A stretch of DNA of 64,000 bases from Parapedobacter tibetensis (GCF_024704835.1 NZ_JAMXBE010000002.1:1-64000), one strand, 5' to 3'; counted from the stretch's first letter, positions 26,156 through 34,634 are shown. Numbers and translations: made by a program. Notes: a model not told the origin generated them from the sequence alone.

Positions 26156-28093
26156 TCAGTACGGGCTCGTCAACAGTGGTTTTAACGGTATGCGCGGTTC
26201 TTGCTTGCGATCCAATACCTGGAATGGCGAATTGTTGCTAAGGTATTCCGGAACGATGGCCTTCATCTGTATAACCACATCATCCGTGAGCTGCTGTTGG
26301 CAGGCCGCCAATAGCCCAGATACCTGATCCATGACCTCCTCATAAGCATATTCCCGTACACGGGCAATGCTGATTTTTGTATGGTGAGTTGGCAAGACCT
26401 GCTCGGCATCGTTTAACAATTCTTCATACAGTTTTTCACCCTGTCGGAGCCCGGTGAAAACGATATCAATATCTTTGCCTGGTTTTAAACCCGCTAATAG
26501 GACCATCTTTTTAGCCAGGTTTACAATTTTGATCGGTTTACCCATGTCAAACACGAATATCTCCCCACCCTTGCCCATTGTTCCGGCCTCCAATACCAAT
26601 TGAACGGCCTCCGGTATGGTCATGAAATAACGGCAAATCTCCGGATGGGTAACGGTAATGGGGCCACCGGCTTCAATCTGCTTGCGAAACCGGGGAATAA
26701 CCGACCCGTTGGAACCCAATACATTCCCAAATCGGGTGGTGATAAAGCGCGTTCTCCCATTTTGGCTACTGGCGTCTAACGCCTGAGCATAAATCTCTGC
26801 AATGCGCTTGGAGGCCCCCATGACGTTGGTGGGGTTCACCGCCTTATCCGTTGAAATCATCACGAATTTCTCGACGTCATACACTACCGACAAGTCGGCT
26901 AACATCTGCGTACCGCCCACATTGGTCGTCACGGCTTCCTCCGGATGGTGCTCCATCATGGGCACATGCTTATACGCCGCAGCGTGAAACACCACCTCGG
27001 GGAGATAACTGGCAAAAAGCTGCTTCATGCGCGTGGCGTTGCAGATATCGCCGATGAACGGCGCCGCGATGTCGGCGGGGTGGGCTTCCTGCAGTTCCAA
27101 CAGGAGCTCATGAAGGGCACTTTCCGCTTGGTCGCATAGGATGACCTTTTCCGGTTGGAAGGCCAAGACTTGGCGGGCAATTTCCGATCCGATGGAGCCT
27201 GCTGCACCCGTAATCAGCACCCGCTTTCCAATCAGGCTTTTCATCACTTCGCGGTTATTGATCACAATCGGCGGGCGCTCCAGCAAATCTTCGATCTGCA
27301 GGTCTTTCACCTGCTGGGGCTGGATGGTCCCAAATACCCATTCATTTACCGGCGGTACGGTAAGTACCTTGATACCGAGCCGCAAGCAGCGTTCGATAAT
27401 GACCTTCTTATCCCGTTTACCCAAGTTCTCCTTAGCGAGGATGAGGTGCGTGATTCCATGTTTTTCCTTCAGATAGGGAAGATGCTTTACATGATAGACC
27501 TTGCGCTGCTCAATGGTGCTGTGCAAACGGCTGCGGGATTGGTCGACAAATGCCATGACCCGCATCCCCTGTTCGTGCAGGCTTTCCAGTGCTTTACGGA
27601 TCATGACGGCGTTGTGATCCGTTCCATAGATAGCGGCTTTGGTTTTGCTATGGCCGTTTCCTCCGGAAAACACATGGTATAGTTCCTTGATGGATAAGCG
27701 CATGAGGATTAATAATAAGGTGCCTATCGCCCAATTAGCGAACAATAGGGCTCCCATTTTTCGAATGGTCACCCCCATCGACGGAAACGTGCCTACTTGG
27801 AGTGCAAGGCCCATCGTTATATTGATCAAGGCCGTGGTGGCCAGTATGCGGCCGATATCCGTGGTATTGGTATACCGCACCAAGCCCCTGTGCATGCGCA
27901 TCAGGAACAGCACAGCGGCAGCAATGGGGATAAAGATCAACACGATGATTCCCGACTGAAAGAATAAAGTTAGGGAAAAATTCTGAGCGAACAACAAGGA
28001 AACCACGAGGGCAAAGGATAGTAGCAGGGTATCCACAAACAAGATGACCCATCGTGGGGCGGTTTTCAGGTTAGCAGCGTCAAAGTAGTTCAT
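26156..28093 (-). CDS. CapD/WbpM-type UDP-sugar 4,6-dehydratase
   Basis: A 645-residue protein from the ATG at 28093 (MNYFDAANLKTAPRW). Four N-terminal membrane segments come first (VILFVDTLLLSFALVVSLLF, IIVLIFIPIAAAVLFLMRM and two more), then a CoA-binding-like linker domain, then the catalytic SDR domain with VLITGAAGSIGSEIARQ and MISTDKAVNPTNVMGASKR, where Met replaces the usual catalytic Tyr as in FlaA1/WbpM enzymes. It converts UDP-GlcNAc to a 4-keto-6-deoxy sugar, the precursor of QuiNAc or FucNAc. The epimerase/reductase at 6.4 kb can complete that route. Confidence 0.92.
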   Translation of the reverse strand: MNYFDAANLKTAPRWVILFVDTLLLSFALVVSLLFAQNFSLTLFFQSGIIVLIFIPIAAAVLFLMRMHRGLVRYTNTTDIGRILATTALINITMGLALQVGTFPSMGVTIRKMGALLFANWAIGTLLLILMRLSIKELYHVFSGGNGHSKTKAAIYGTDHNAVMIRKALESLHEQGMRVMAFVDQSRSRLHSTIEQRKVYHVKHLPYLKEKHGITHLILAKENLGKRDKKVIIERCLRLGIKVLTVPPVNEWVFGTIQPQQVKDLQIEDLLERPPIVINNREVMKSLIGKRVLITGAAGSIGSEIARQVLAFQPEKVILCDQAESALHELLLELQEAHPADIAAPFIGDICNATRMKQLFASYLPEVVFHAAAYKHVPMMEHHPEEAVTTNVGGTQMLADLSVVYDVEKFVMISTDKAVNPTNVMGASKRIAEIYAQALDASSQNGRTRFITTRFGNVLGSNGSVIPRFRKQIEAGGPITVTHPEICRYFMTIPEAVQLVLEAGTMGKGGEIFVFDMGKPIKIVNLAKKMVLLAGLKPGKDIDIVFTGLRQGEKLYEELLNDAEQVLPTHHTKISIARVREYAYEEVMDQVSGLLAACQQQLTDDVVIQMKAIVPEYLSNNSPFQVLDRKQEPRIPLKPLLTSPY

Positions 28094-28565
28094 AACATTG
28101 CCTATAAATTTGTGATGTGATCGGGAGAGCAAATGATTTACTATTCAGTAACAAAAAAGTAGCCAATAGAATGCCTCATTCATTGTCTGCTAAAGCAAGC
28201 GATACCTGACCTATTTTAGCGACAGGTATCCCAAGTGTAGCTTGTAATAAAGTTACACTTAATCAGTTAAGGTACGATGTACCTGCTGTTATGAAAATAT
28301 GAATGTTTCCCTCAATAGTTTCGCTCAACGCATTGTTTTTGATTTATCTCGATACGTTGTAGTAAAAAAAGCAATAGCTAGCACGTAAATTCTACTATTA
28401 TGATAAATCTTAGTGTTGCTATAAAAGCAAAGATGATGCCATGATGAGAGAGGGGGTATGGGGGTATTGTTTTCGTTCGTCCTGATGATCGAAGCGATTG
28501 GCTCCCCATGCCTACTGCGCAACGTCGATCACAGACCAGCCTTGTGAGGGCGAAAAACATTGGGC
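28094..28565. other. 472-base gap between wzc and capD-like genes with three inverted repeats
   Basis: No gene is seen. Three consecutive inverted repeats occupy 28201-28283: GATACCTG with CAGGTATC (28201-28208 and 28223-28230), AAGTGTA with TACACTT (28233-28239 and 28254-28260), and GGTAC with GTACC (28271-28275 and 28279-28283). On the minus strand a TACTTTTTTG sequence lies nearer the CapD-like start. The gap probably carries an internal promoter or attenuator for the downstream part of the locus. Confidence 0.6.
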
Positions 28566-30929
28566 CTATCGCCGCCTGAAAGAAAGCCGGTTTTTAATCC
28601 GATCCCAGAAGGTTTTGGGGACTTCGATGCCATAACCATAGCCGTAGCCATAACCATATCCGTACCCGTAGCCATTCTCTGCTTTGGCATCGTTCATGAC
28701 CACCATCAAATTCCGGATTTTTTTGTGCTCATAAACATCTTTGACGATGTAAAGATTTTGCTTGAAGGTATAGTTATAACGGATCATGTACACCGTTAAA
28801 TTTGCTTGGGCACTTAAGGTAAAGGCATCGGCTACCTGCCCTACGGGGGAGGTATCAATAATAACGTGGTCATACTGCTCCTTCAAGCCATCGAAAAGTT
28901 CCCGTATACGTGGACTCATTAAGAGCTCGGCAGGATTGGGTGGAATGGGCCCACATCCGACCACCGCCATCCCATCTACCAAACCGGAATCAAAGACGAG
29001 ATCATCAACGGTCAAGGCGTAGTCTACCAAAAAGTTGGTGATGCCGGGTTTATTTGGGCTAAGGCCCAAATCTTTCAATAATTTGGGTTTACGGATATCA
29101 AATTCCAGCAGGACGACTTTCTTACCGGTAATCGCGAGGCTGGCCCCTAAATTAATACTGAAAAAGGTCTTGCCTTCCCCACTCATGCTGGAGGTTACCA
29201 GCATCACTCGGTTTTCACCCCCTCCGACGGCAAATTGCAGGTTCGTCCGGATCAATCGGAATAATTCGGCAATTTCGGTACGGGTAGACTTATTCACGAC
29301 TAACACTTGTTCCTCGTCGCTATGACTCAGTTCACCCAAAATCGGTACATCGGCAACCTTGATCACCTCCTTGCTTGACTGGACCTTATCGTTGATCAGG
29401 TCTTTGGCATAAAGGGCTGCTACAGGCACGACTACCCCCATAATAAGCGCGAAGAGCATAATTAACATTTTCTTGGGCTTTACGGGCTCATCACCTACCA
29501 TGGCCGCATCAATAACACGGGAATTACTCACATTGGATGCAAGGGAAATTGCCGATTCTTCCCGTTTTTGCAAGAGGTAGCCGTACAAGGCCTCTTTAAT
29601 GCCTTGTTGGCGCTGGATCTCCAGTAAGTCCCGCTCTACCGTGGGTACCCGCTGGATGCGGCTCCGAAACTGACTGGTATTTCCCTTGAGGTTGTCACGC
29701 GTGATTTCCAGACTGCCCTTGATGTTACGCAGATTTTCCTGGATGTTGCTGCGTAGGTTGGCCAGTTGCTCATCCACCGTTTGCACCAACGGGCTGCCTT
29801 CCTGTGTGGTGCGCAAGAGGCGCTGCCGCTCCAACTGCAACTCATTGAAGCGGGCAATCAAACCTTGAAGCGTCACATCGGTAATCCCAAGTGCGCTGGG
29901 TACCAATTGGTTTTTATTGTCATCGCGCTGCAGGTACTCTTCAATGGAAGCCAGAACGCTCAATTGGGTTTCATATTCGGCTACTTTGCGGTTGTATTCA
30001 CCGGCTTGTTCCAAGTATTGTTCGATTTCAGTGCTGGCGCCTGTAATCTCGTGTTCTCGTTTATAGCGTTCCACATCCCGCTCTACTTCGGAAAGTTCGG
30101 ATACCAGTAACACTAACCGATCATCAATAAATCGAACAGTATTGGAAGCAAGTTGGTTTTTGTCTTCCAAGGTCTCCCGGTTATAAAGCTCAACCAGCTT
30201 ATTGATGATATCAACCCCTTTTTGCTTCACCGGCTCCACGAGACTAATGGTGATCACACTGGCGTCTTTGTTGACTGGGTTAATGGAAAGATCCCGATTA
30301 TAACGGTTGGCCATTTTGCGCATGTCATTGAAGACAATCCGTATGACTGTACCCTCCTCGATGGCTTGGCTGGCGGTTACGGTGAAATGGGCGTACGGGC
30401 GTTTAATCTCTGTCCCAAAGCCATATTCCTTAGGAGATTCATCCCCTTCCAGCAACTCAAAGCGATTCTGTCCTTTAATCCGAATTTTAAGGTCGGTTTC
30501 AAAGGCTACCGTATCGACTTGATTTACCGTCAACCGAAGGGGCAAATTTTCCCCATAGAGCTCGGTGGTTTTGACTGTGCCTTCTGCATAATAAGACACT
30601 TGTAATGATAATTCGGTGAGCACCCGCTGCATCAGGCCTTTGCTGTGTAATACTTCAATTTCATTGGCGATATTTTGGCCGGATTTGAAAATGTCCAGAT
30701 CGGCAAAGGCACCCATATCGGCCGCGCCTCCACCCTTCTTGTCATCTTTGATTAGCAGCGTGCTGCTCACTTGGTACTCCGGGGTGGCATACCGTAGGTA
30801 CAGAAAGGCCAATAACAGGCAGCACAGGACGGATATGCCAAACCAATGCCAATGCCGCAGGTAATTGAGTAATAAGGCCTTGATATCGATTTGTACTTCT
30901 TCTTGCTCCGGAGCGATCTTCGTATTCAT
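28566..30929 (-). CDS. wzc: Wzc-like polysaccharide co-polymerase and tyrosine autokinase
   Basis: A 787-residue protein. Residues ~30-50 are the first membrane helix (FGISVLCCLLLAFLYLRYA), a Wzz domain and long periplasmic coiled coils follow, and a second helix (MLIMLFALIMGVVVPVAAL) precedes the cytoplasmic BY-kinase. Walker A is MSGEGKTFFSIN near residue 584, Walker A-prime VVLLEFDIRKPK, and Walker B HVIIDTSPVG. The tail has seven tyrosines in a strict Gly-Tyr repeat (about residues 754-768), then IEVPKTFWDRIKNRLSFRRR. Cycling phosphorylation of such a cluster controls chain length and export with Wza. The PHP phosphatase at 31.9 kb is the expected partner. The wza gene ends 20 bases upstream. 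Confidence 0.93.
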   Translation of the reverse strand: MNTKIAPEQEEVQIDIKALLLNYLRHWHWFGISVLCCLLLAFLYLRYATPEYQVSSTLLIKDDKKGGGAADMGAFADLDIFKSGQNIANEIEVLHSKGLMQRVLTELSLQVSYYAEGTVKTTELYGENLPLRLTVNQVDTVAFETDLKIRIKGQNRFELLEGDESPKEYGFGTEIKRPYAHFTVTASQAIEEGTVIRIVFNDMRKMANRYNRDLSINPVNKDASVITISLVEPVKQKGVDIINKLVELYNRETLEDKNQLASNTVRFIDDRLVLLVSELSEVERDVERYKREHEITGASTEIEQYLEQAGEYNRKVAEYETQLSVLASIEEYLQRDDNKNQLVPSALGITDVTLQGLIARFNELQLERQRLLRTTQEGSPLVQTVDEQLANLRSNIQENLRNIKGSLEITRDNLKGNTSQFRSRIQRVPTVERDLLEIQRQQGIKEALYGYLLQKREESAISLASNVSNSRVIDAAMVGDEPVKPKKMLIMLFALIMGVVVPVAALYAKDLINDKVQSSKEVIKVADVPILGELSHSDEEQVLVVNKSTRTEIAELFRLIRTNLQFAVGGGENRVMLVTSSMSGEGKTFFSINLGASLAITGKKVVLLEFDIRKPKLLKDLGLSPNKPGITNFLVDYALTVDDLVFDSGLVDGMAVVGCGPIPPNPAELLMSPRIRELFDGLKEQYDHVIIDTSPVGQVADAFTLSAQANLTVYMIRYNYTFKQNLYIVKDVYEHKKIRNLMVVMNDAKAENGYGYGYGYGYGYGYGIEVPKTFWDRIKNRLSFRRR

Positions 30930-30948
30930 CTATGCGAACTTAATGAGG

Positions 30949-31758
30949 TTATATGATACGCTGCAAAAACAAGCCCAATGCGGTGAGGCCGGAGAATACG
31001 GCCGTAAGTATACGGAGCGTCCGGTCGCCACTGGGATCGCGGTATTGGGTAGGTTCTACATACAACACGTCATTCTGGCGAAGGAAGAAATAGGGTGAAT
31101 TGAGTGTCTCTTTGTCATTGAGGTTGAGCCGCACCAGGGTCCGCTGGCCTTCCGATTCACGGATGAGTAACACATTCTCCCGCTTTCCAAATTCGGTGAG
31201 ATCACCGGCGAGCCCAAGGGCTTCAATAATGTTGATCCGCTCATTGGGTACCGTGAAAGTGGCCGGCCGTTTTACTTCACCCACTACGGTGATGCGGAAG
31301 TTTGAAAACCGGATATTGATGATGGGTTCTTTGACGTATTCGCCGACTAAACCTACCAATTTCACCCTCGCCTGATCACGGGTGAGTCCTTCTAGCTGAA
31401 TTTGCCCGATGACCGGGAAACTGATGAACCCATCGGCATTGACTAAATAGCCTTCTCCGCTTACATTTCCCTCTTCAGCACTGCTGTACCGGCTTTCTTC
31501 GGCGGTTTGCAGGGTTCCGGCATTGAATAAGCGGTTGGTTTCGGGATTAAGGCTATTCACCTTGATCCGCAGGACATCCCCCGGTTGGATGGTGGGCTCT
31601 GCAATAGCCGGAATCGACGTATGGTAGATGGCGGTATCGGGCAGGTTATTGAAATAAACCATCTTCTGCCTTGAACCACATGAAGAAGCGAATAGAAGCA
31701 CCATGACACTAATGATCAGCGTTGCGGGTGACCGACGTATAAGACGAGTATGCTGCAT
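30949..31758 (-). CDS. wza: Wza-like polysaccharide export lipoprotein
   Basis: A 269-residue protein from the ATG at 31758 (MQHTRLIRR). The lipoprotein signal ends LLFASSCGS. A Poly_export domain follows (IQPGDVLRIKVNSLNPE, GYLVNADGFISFPVIGQIQLEGLTRDQA) and then an SLBB-type domain (ITVVGEVKRPATFTVPNERINIIEALGLAGDLTEFG, VLLIRESEGQRT). The C-terminal ILTAVFSGLTALGLFLQRII is a hydrophobic helix fitting an outer-membrane or anchoring segment. It forms the outer-membrane channel for the polymer with the Wzc-like protein encoded next. Confidence 0.93.
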   Translation of the reverse strand: MQHTRLIRRSPATLIISVMVLLFASSCGSRQKMVYFNNLPDTAIYHTSIPAIAEPTIQPGDVLRIKVNSLNPETNRLFNAGTLQTAEESRYSSAEEGNVSGEGYLVNADGFISFPVIGQIQLEGLTRDQARVKLVGLVGEYVKEPIINIRFSNFRITVVGEVKRPATFTVPNERINIIEALGLAGDLTEFGKRENVLLIRESEGQRTLVRLNLNDKETLNSPYFFLRQNDVLYVEPTQYRDPSGDRTLRILTAVFSGLTALGLFLQRII

Positions 31759-31829
31759 GGGAATGTGTTGTTTGCCAGCCAAAACTATTGGATTATGTCG
31801 TGAAAAATCATATGGGCATGGAAAGCGTT

Positions 31830-31867
31830 GTTTACATGCCTGTAAACCATAAATGTTGGCAAAAGTA
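31830..31867 (-). promoter_or_regulatory. wza promoter with leader hairpin
   Basis: On the minus strand TACTTTTG (31860-31867) is a good -7 box about 100 bases upstream of wza. The transcript would carry a hairpin, GTTTACA (31830-31836) pairing with TGTAAAC (31841-31847) over a four-base loop. Confidence 0.5.
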
Positions 31868-31959
31868 ACGTATTTCCTTTAAACAATTCAATTTAATTAT
31901 CAGGTTCTATATGCTAGGATAACTTGTAAGGTGTTAATTGCTTGCTTAAAACTGGTTTT

Positions 31960-32745
31960 TTAATGCGTATTTATTGCGGCTTGCAGTGTGTTATTGTTCT
32001 CAAGGAGTTGCTCGTTGCGGAAATTCCCGGATTCCAATGCGTTGACTACCTGTTGCTCTACCGTAAATTTACGCAGGTGCCGCAGGTGCCGTTCGTGATG
32101 CAGGTCTGTGCCCAGGAAATCGACGAGGCCGGCTTGAAGTAACCAAGTGGCGGCCTGCTTTTCCTGCTTACCGTAGTAGCCTACCAACGAGAGCAAGTTC
32201 ACCTGAAAAGCAAAACCTAGGGCCTTCAACTTTTCATATTCCTTCGGATTGCCCGTTAAGTAATGATATCGCTCTGGATGTGCCAATATGGGGGTATAGC
32301 CAGCGGTCAGCAGCTGGAACAAATACGTTTCAAGGTTTAACGGGCGATATAAGTAGGGGGTTTCAACCAAGACATACTGGGTGGCGCCATATGTCAGTAA
32401 ACCTTGCTGCTTGATCAATGGGGCAAGGCCTTCATCCATCATATACTCAGCTGCATAATGGAGTTTGGGCAGTCCGGGATGGGCCAACAAATGAGCTTGC
32501 AGTTTCATGTAAGCCGCTTGGATGGTATCCCGGGTATTGGTATGGATGTCGGCCATGACGTGTGGTGTGCCGATGAGCGTCTCAAAGCCCATTTCGGCCA
32601 AACCCAGTATCAAGGTGAGGGAGGTTTGTTCGTTGGGGGCCCCGTCATCAATGCCGGGCAAAATATGTGAATGGATATCTACTTTCAACAGGTTCCCGAT
32701 GGGAAACTGTACGGATTTTTTTTTGCTGAAAAAGAAAAACGCCAT
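31960..32745 (-). CDS. PHP-type tyrosine-protein phosphatase (CpsB/YwqE-like)
   Basis: A 261-residue protein from the ATG at 32745 (MAFFFFSKKKS); the upstream extension of the open frame looks non-coding. Metal ligands are all present: VDIHSHILPGIDDG, IGTPHVMADIH, YAAEYMMDE, ILAHPERYHYL and FLGTDLHHERHL. The enzyme removes phosphate from the tyrosine tail of the BY-kinase, resetting polymerisation. It precedes wza and wzc. A degenerate paralogue that lacks the metal ligands is encoded at 25338-26108. Confidence 0.92.
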   Translation of the reverse strand: MAFFFFSKKKSVQFPIGNLLKVDIHSHILPGIDDGAPNEQTSLTLILGLAEMGFETLIGTPHVMADIHTNTRDTIQAAYMKLQAHLLAHPGLPKLHYAAEYMMDEGLAPLIKQQGLLTYGATQYVLVETPYLYRPLNLETYLFQLLTAGYTPILAHPERYHYLTGNPKEYEKLKALGFAFQVNLLSLVGYYGKQEKQAATWLLQAGLVDFLGTDLHHERHLRHLRKFTVEQQVVNALESGNFRNEQLLENNNTLQAAINTH

Positions 32746-33249
32746 GTAACCTAAATTTTGTCTACTGTATTTATGCAACGAGTCATAACCAGAAAACGAT
32801 ACACGATGGTGGGGAAATATTCCCAATTAACCTAGTGATTCGTGTATTTATAACTTATTGAAACGGGTTGCTATCGACCAGTTTTCAACCTAATTCCTAT
32901 TATAACAAATATGAAGCCATTTTTTACGATGTTTTGATAATCTCAGAGCAATCGATCTTAAACTCTTTCAATTATTTAACCAATCGCTCATGCTTTCCGT
33001 CGCTGCCGCGACAAGGCCTTACTTTTTTTCCGCAAAAAAGTAAGCAAAAAACTCGCCACTTGGATCTTTTGCTACTGTGGTAGTGCATCAACTTGCAAGC
33101 CGCAAAATCTCCTAGGTGGCATTAAAAGCTCTACGGAGGGTTTGTGCTAGTAATATGACCGACAAACCCCGATTTCCGTTTGATAATCTCATTTGACTTC
33201 CTGGTGTGCAATTACCCTGTAATCATATGGTAACACCAGAAATTAATGA
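32746..33249. other. Intergenic stretch of about 500 bases with one hairpin
   Basis: No gene is supported. A stem-loop (CTTACTTTTTT at 33018-33028, AAAAAAGTAAG at 33034-33044) could end transcription in either direction; it resembles a spacer sequence common in many bacteria. The rest is AT-rich sequence upstream of the phosphatase, presumably holding its promoter, though I cannot point to a clear box. Confidence 0.5.
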
Positions 33250-33762
33250 TCAGCGCTCATCCCGTTCATATAAGACCAATCCGTCACGCATCCGTGTGTC
33301 ACGCAATGTAAACAGTACCTTTCGCATGATGAGTTCTTCAATCTTGGGCCCAAGTCGTTCGAGGTAATCAGCATTCAACGATTGGCCAACGATGGTCACT
33401 TCAATGGCGCCACTGTCACGACCTGCTGCATAATCGCCAATGAGGACTACCTGCTCCACATCGCCCATGCGATCGAGCACTTTTGTCACAATCGTGTCCA
33501 GCCCTAAGTACTTTCGAACGATGTCCTGCAACGAGCCAAATAGCGGGTGCTTGACGTTAGCCCGGTAGGAGACGCGGTTTTGCTCGGCTTGTTTTTCGAG
33601 GTAACCGGCTTCGGAGAGGTTATTGAGCTCCTTGCGGATGGCATTGGTGGATTCATTGAATTCTTCGGCCAATCCGCGCATGTGCCCCCGATTGGCCGCG
33701 TTGATAAAAAACTTAACCAGTAAACGCAGTCGCGTTTTGGAGGTGATGAGTGAATCGAGCAT
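33250..33762 (-). CDS. Winged-helix regulator with nucleotidyltransferase-like tail
   Basis: A 170-residue protein from the ATG at 33762 (MLDSLITSKTRLRLLVKFF). Residues 1-80 form an ArsR/MarR-like winged helix (NRGHMRGLAEEFNESTNAIRKELNNLSEAGYLEKQAEQNRVSYR). The rest (VEQVVLIGDYAAGRDSGAIEVTIVG) resembles the GSxARG...DxD core of minimal nucleotidyltransferases, but GSx is GDY and the two aspartates are changed, so it is probably a sensing domain rather than an enzyme. It heads the polysaccharide locus, and a palindrome also found upstream of two internal transcripts overlaps its own promoter, so it is a good candidate for the locus regulator. Confidence 0.78.
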   Translation of the reverse strand: MLDSLITSKTRLRLLVKFFINAANRGHMRGLAEEFNESTNAIRKELNNLSEAGYLEKQAEQNRVSYRANVKHPLFGSLQDIVRKYLGLDTIVTKVLDRMGDVEQVVLIGDYAAGRDSGAIEVTIVGQSLNADYLERLGPKIEELIMRKVLFTLRDTRMRDGLVLYERDER

Positions 33763-33777
33763 GTGTTTGCTTGCGAG

Positions 33778-33798
33778 TTGAGCAACAAAGGTACTCGT
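33778..33798 (-). promoter_or_regulatory. Shared palindromic promoter/operator motif, copy 1
   Basis: Pattern GAGYAACRAARGYACTCRT followed by seven T residues, as at 25276 and 23762. On the minus strand TACCTTTG (33786-33793) forms the -7 box, placing the transcript start a few bases before the regulator ATG at 33762. Confidence 0.65.
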
Positions 33799-33826
33799 TT
33801 TTTTGGTTGATAGCAAGTTTGGTGAT

Positions 33827-33880
33827 TATTGATTCCTGTTTGTTTTTAAAGGCATCAATGAACCCTCCTGCGTCGGGTTT
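33827..33880 (+). repeat. Dispersed ~55-bp intergenic repeat, copy A
   Basis: Matches 42964-43019 closely (TATTGATT, CCTGTTTGTTTTTA, CATCAATG, ACCCTCCT, CGTCGGG blocks in order) with a few substitutions and two single-base gaps. This copy lies between two divergent regulator genes. Confidence 0.8.
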
Positions 33881-33901
33881 CGCTGATTTGCAGAAAAATC
33901 G

Positions 33902-33909
33902 TACTTTTG
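33902..33909 (+). promoter_or_regulatory. -7 box for the Rrf2 regulator
   Basis: TACTTTTG matches the Bacteroidota TAnnTTTG box and lies 30 bases upstream of the ATG at 33939. No clear -33 TTTG is seen at the usual spacing. Confidence 0.55.
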
Positions 33910-33938
33910 CTTTTTAGAGAAACCACTAGTAGCCAGGG

Positions 33939-34376
33939 ATGTTATCCAAAAAGACAAAATATGCCATTAAAGCACTGATTGTACTGGGCAAGAATTACGG
34001 CAATGAGCCGATGCAGATCCTGCGCATTGCTGAGGAGGAGCGCATTCCGAAGAAATTCCTGGAGCAGATTTTATTGGAAATGCGCAATGCCGGAATCTTG
34101 TACAGTAAAAAAGGTGCGGGCGGAGGATACGGCCTGAACAAGGCTCCTGAAGACATCCGGCTGTCACAGGTGATGCGATTGGTGGATGGCCCTATTGCTT
34201 TACTGCCCTGCGTAAGCCTTAATTTTTACCGGAGTTGCGACGAATGCAAGTCGGAAGAAGTATGCGGCATCCGCGATACTTTTATTGAGGTGCGTAATGC
34301 CATGCTGCAAATTCTCAACGACACCAGCATAGCGGATATCATCAATAAAGAAAAGCGACTGAGTTTGGAAGTTTGA
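33939..34376 (+). CDS. Rrf2-family transcriptional regulator
   Basis: A 145-residue winged-helix protein. MLSKKTKYAIKALIVLGKNYGN and IAEEERIPKKFLEQILLEMRNAGILYSKKGAGGGYGLNK are the standard Rrf2 DNA-binding domain with its GGxGGYxL wing. Four cysteines lie in LLPCVSLNFYRSCDECKSEEVCGI, so it may hold an iron-sulfur cluster like IscR/NsrR/RsrR proteins or act as a thiol sensor. It is transcribed away from the polysaccharide locus. Targets are unknown; a role in sulfur or redox control is typical for the family. Confidence 0.92.
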   Translation: MLSKKTKYAIKALIVLGKNYGNEPMQILRIAEEERIPKKFLEQILLEMRNAGILYSKKGAGGGYGLNKAPEDIRLSQVMRLVDGPIALLPCVSLNFYRSCDECKSEEVCGIRDTFIEVRNAMLQILNDTSIADIINKEKRLSLEV

Positions 34377-34436
34377 TTCGGGTCTACAGTTTAATCATAT
34401 ATATTCTTTCGGTTAAAAGAACAGTGTATTTAGGCA

Positions 34437-34634
34437 TTATTTTTTGTCGAATTTGGCCATGTAATCTTCAAACGAGATATGGGCACCATCATCTGTTTTT
34501 TTTACAGCATCATACAAACGGATATCTTCTAACTCTTCAAGCTCTTCCAGAAGTGACTTAAATTCAGAATCACGTAACACAACCAGGCGATTACCGGCAC
34601 TATCTGTAATGTATTGTGGTTTTAACGCAATCAT
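34437..34634 (-). CDS. Orphan Phd/RelB-like antitoxin-type small protein
   Basis: A 65-residue protein. ALKPQYITDSAGNRLVVLRDSEFKSLLEELEELEDIRLYDAVKK followed by SFEDYMAKFDKK resembles the Phd/YefM-like antitoxins: a short strand-rich DNA-binding start, then an acidic helical tail. The ~60 bases between its stop and the Rrf2 gene contain no toxin, so it is either solitary or the remnant of a pair. An intact frame and plausible start support a real gene. Confidence 0.6.
   Translation of the reverse strand: MIALKPQYITDSAGNRLVVLRDSEFKSLLEELEELEDIRLYDAVKKTDDGAHISFEDYMAKFDKK

Noticed and set aside
27155-27682. 175-codon plus-strand frame inside the CapD-like gene
   Set aside because: Antisense shadow of a gene with all expected motifs; no start context or family resemblance.
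28629-28673. Short tandem repeat as a possible CRISPR array
   Set aside because: The units are six bases long and encode the Gly-Tyr tail of the kinase; there are no spacers or cas genes. No CRISPR array was seen anywhere.
33018-33044. AT-rich hairpin in front of the phosphatase as a riboswitch
   Set aside because: The simple stem resembles widespread spacer sequence and lacks conserved aptamer features.
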